The notes beneath the pieces were generated by a model. The model was not told the origin of the DNA. It saw only the letters and a list, made by a program, of their open reading frames with translations, and did not search any database. Positions 5,715 to 7,079 of a DNA stretch of 7,079 nt are shown piece after piece. Origin of the DNA: Verrucomicrobiota bacterium (GTDB taxonomy: Bacteria > Verrucomicrobiota > Lentisphaeria > Victivallales > Victivallaceae); NCBI GenBank assembly GCA_023459755.1, contig JAEWSS010000303.1:1-7079 (forward strand), in the 5' to 3' direction. Position 1 is the stretch's first letter, and each line of letters starts with the position of its first letter. The translations under genes were made by a program, and so were the position numbers.

Positions 5715-6197
5715 ATGGGCGAAAGTTTTTATCTTGGCAGATATGAACACGCGCTTGACGCTCAGTTTCGGGTGGCGATCCCGAGCGAGTGGCGCGGCGG
5801 CGACGCCTGTGCCTTTATCCTTTTTAAAGGACATGACCGGACGTTGACCTTGTTTCCGGTCGAAGTTTTCATGCAGTTTGTTGACCGGGTTCGCGGCGGC
5901 TCCTTTGCCAGCTTTGAGATTCAGGAGCTGTTGGCCTGGGTCGGCGAGCGCACCCGGAAATGCCAGTGCGACAAACAGGGGCGGGTGAAGCTCGACAAGG
6001 AAATGCTCGACGCCTGCGGAATCGGTTCGCAGCTGGAACTGGTCGGCGCGATAACGCATATTCTGATAAGAGCCCCGCGGACGGCTGAAGAGTCCTTGAC
6101 GCGTGACGACGCCTTTTTTGCCAAACTCAAAGAATTTTCCGGAGACAGCGGGTCCGACTTTCTGCGTGGACTGCTGGGCTCCGTGGATAAAAAATGA
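5715..6197 (+). CDS. mraZ: Transcriptional regulator MraZ
   Basis: 160 residues, slightly longer than the usual 140-155. MraZ is the DNA-binding regulator at the head of the dcw (division and cell wall) cluster and usually represses that cluster. Two SpoVT/AbrB-type repeats are visible. The first is YLGRYEHALDAQFRVAIPSEWR at 6-27, split here as YLGRYEHALD and AQFRVAIPSEWR, with the DxxxR motif as D15/R19. The second is CDKQGRVKLDKEML at 85-98, with D86/R90, followed by AC-GIGSQLELVGAITHILI. The usual EIW after the second repeat is replaced by ILIRAP, and a short acidic/basic tail is added. The start is fixed by AAGGTGAG just upstream. Its stop overlaps the rsmH start (ATGA), and a box array upstream implies autoregulation. 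Confidence 0.95.
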   Translation: MGESFYLGRYEHALDAQFRVAIPSEWRGGDACAFILFKGHDRTLTLFPVEVFMQFVDRVRGGSFASFEIQELLAWVGERTRKCQCDKQGRVKLDKEMLDACGIGSQLELVGAITHILIRAPRTAEESLTRDDAFFAKLKEFSGDSGSDFLRGLLGSVDKK

Positions 6198-7079
6198 ACG
6201 ACGAACTCTATGACGCCGGATTGATCGGCTCGAAAGAGAAATTCACCCATCTGCCGGTTTTGCCGCGCGAAGTGGTGCGTTATCTTTCGTTTGGGGATCG
6301 TCCGGTGCGCCTGATTGATGGGACGGTCGGTTCCGGCGGACATTCCGGCCTGCTGCTGGAGGCCAATCCGAATGCGGTGCTGTTGGGAATTGATCGCGAC
6401 GGAGAGGCGCTGAAGCGCGCCGGTCGGCGGCTGGAGTTCGCCGGCGACCGGGTGAAACTGGTTCACGGTGAATTCGGCGATATTGCCGGGATTGCCGCGG
6501 CCAACGGTTTTGCCGGAGCGGACGGAATATTGCTGGATATTGGCGTGTCGTCGCCGCAGATTGACGACCCGTCGCGCGGATTTTCGTGGCGTAATGACGG
6601 ACCGCTGGATATGCGGATGGATGCGGAAAGCGGAATATCAGCGGCGGAACTGCTGAACACATATCCGGAAGAGCGTTTGTCATGGATATTCCATGAATGG
6701 GGCGAGATCCGGTCGGCGCGCAAGCTGGCGGCGGCCGTGGCGGCGCGCCGGAAGACGCAGGCGTTTTCCGGCACCGCCGAGTTTGCCGACTTTTGTGAAA
6801 ACGTTCTCGGCCGGACGCCGCGCGGCGTACTGCCGCTGCCGACGCTGGTGTTTCAGGCGCTGCGGATTGCGGTGAATGACGAGCTTGGCCAGCTGGAGCG
6901 CGGACTTGCCGGGGCATTGGCGACACTGTGTTCAGGCGGAGTGATGACGGTGATAAGTTTTCACTCGCTTGAAGACCGGATGGTGAAAAATTTTCTGCGC
7001 GACGCGGCGCGCGGCTGTATCTGTCCGCCGGACTTTCCGGTGTGCCGGTGCGGCCATCGTCCGGAGGTGGAGCTGCTGA
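6194..7079 (+). CDS. rsmH: 16S rRNA (cytosine-1402-N4)-methyltransferase RsmH, 3' end outside the window
   Basis: 295 codons are present with no stop; family members are about 310 residues, so only a short C-terminal piece is missing. RsmH methylates N4 of C1402 in 16S rRNA (decoding centre) using S-adenosylmethionine. Visible motifs: HLPVLPREVV at 19-28; the SAM-binding loop DGTVGSGGHS at 42-51; GIDRD at 65-69; LLDIGVSSPQID at 113-124; RGFSWRNDGPLDMRMD at 128-143; HEWGEIRSARKLA at 167-179; LVFQALRIAVNDEL at 218-231; ISFHSLEDRMVK at 254-265; and the Cys-rich GCICPPDFPVCRCG at 274-287. It starts within the mraZ stop codon (6194-6197 ATGA), which points to translational coupling and one operon, most likely continuing into ftsL, ftsI and mur genes. 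Confidence 0.96.
   Translation, partial: MNDELYDAGLIGSKEKFTHLPVLPREVVRYLSFGDRPVRLIDGTVGSGGHSGLLLEANPNAVLLGIDRDGEALKRAGRRLEFAGDRVKLVHGEFGDIAGIAAANGFAGADGILLDIGVSSPQIDDPSRGFSWRNDGPLDMRMDAESGISAAELLNTYPEERLSWIFHEWGEIRSARKLAAAVAARRKTQAFSGTAEFADFCENVLGRTPRGVLPLPTLVFQALRIAVNDELGQLERGLAGALATLCSGGVMTVISFHSLEDRMVKNFLRDAARGCICPPDFPVCRCGHRPEVELL

Overview
The window reads as a Gram-negative-type bacterial chromosome segment of fairly high GC. All five complete genes and one partial gene lie on the + strand: two cell-wall genes, two envelope or sugar-nucleotide genes, and the first two genes of a division (dcw) cluster. The mixture of an unusual, shortened class B PBP-like protein, a strikingly animal-like UDP-glucose dehydrogenase and a standard mraZ-rsmH start would fit the PVC superphylum (for example Lentisphaerota). 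That placement is inference only; nothing in the window proves the taxon.

Layout. Positions 198-2004 hold a two-gene unit with an 8-base overlap: a stand-alone PBP pedestal/dimerisation-domain protein with no transpeptidase domain, then a SEDS glycosyltransferase (RodA/FtsW family). A 325-base spacer (2005-2329) with strong internal complementarity follows. Next come a CorA-family divalent-cation transporter (2330-3259) and a UDP-glucose 6-dehydrogenase (3272-4642), 12 bases apart, closed by a good intrinsic terminator (4670-4697).

Positions 4643-5714 (about 1.07 kb) carry no convincing gene. This stretch holds a nine-unit tandem array of 46-50-base units in which the + strand is almost free of A, then a T-rich stretch, a candidate small RNA made of two stem-loops ending in a U-tract, a 35-base direct repeat, a GC-rich hairpin, and the mraZ promoter. 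The promoter overlaps five AGG boxes spaced exactly 10 bases apart, a convincing MraZ autoregulatory site. mraZ (5715-6197) and rsmH (6194 to the window end, almost complete) overlap by ATGA and open the dcw cluster.

How the genes fit together. SEDS enzymes polymerise glycan strands and are normally activated by the pedestal domain of a partner class B PBP. Here the partner next to the SEDS gene is only that pedestal, so the pair could be a polymerase plus activator uncoupled from cross-linking. UDP-glucuronate from the dehydrogenase would feed surface polysaccharide. MraZ and RsmH link division-gene control with 16S rRNA methylation.
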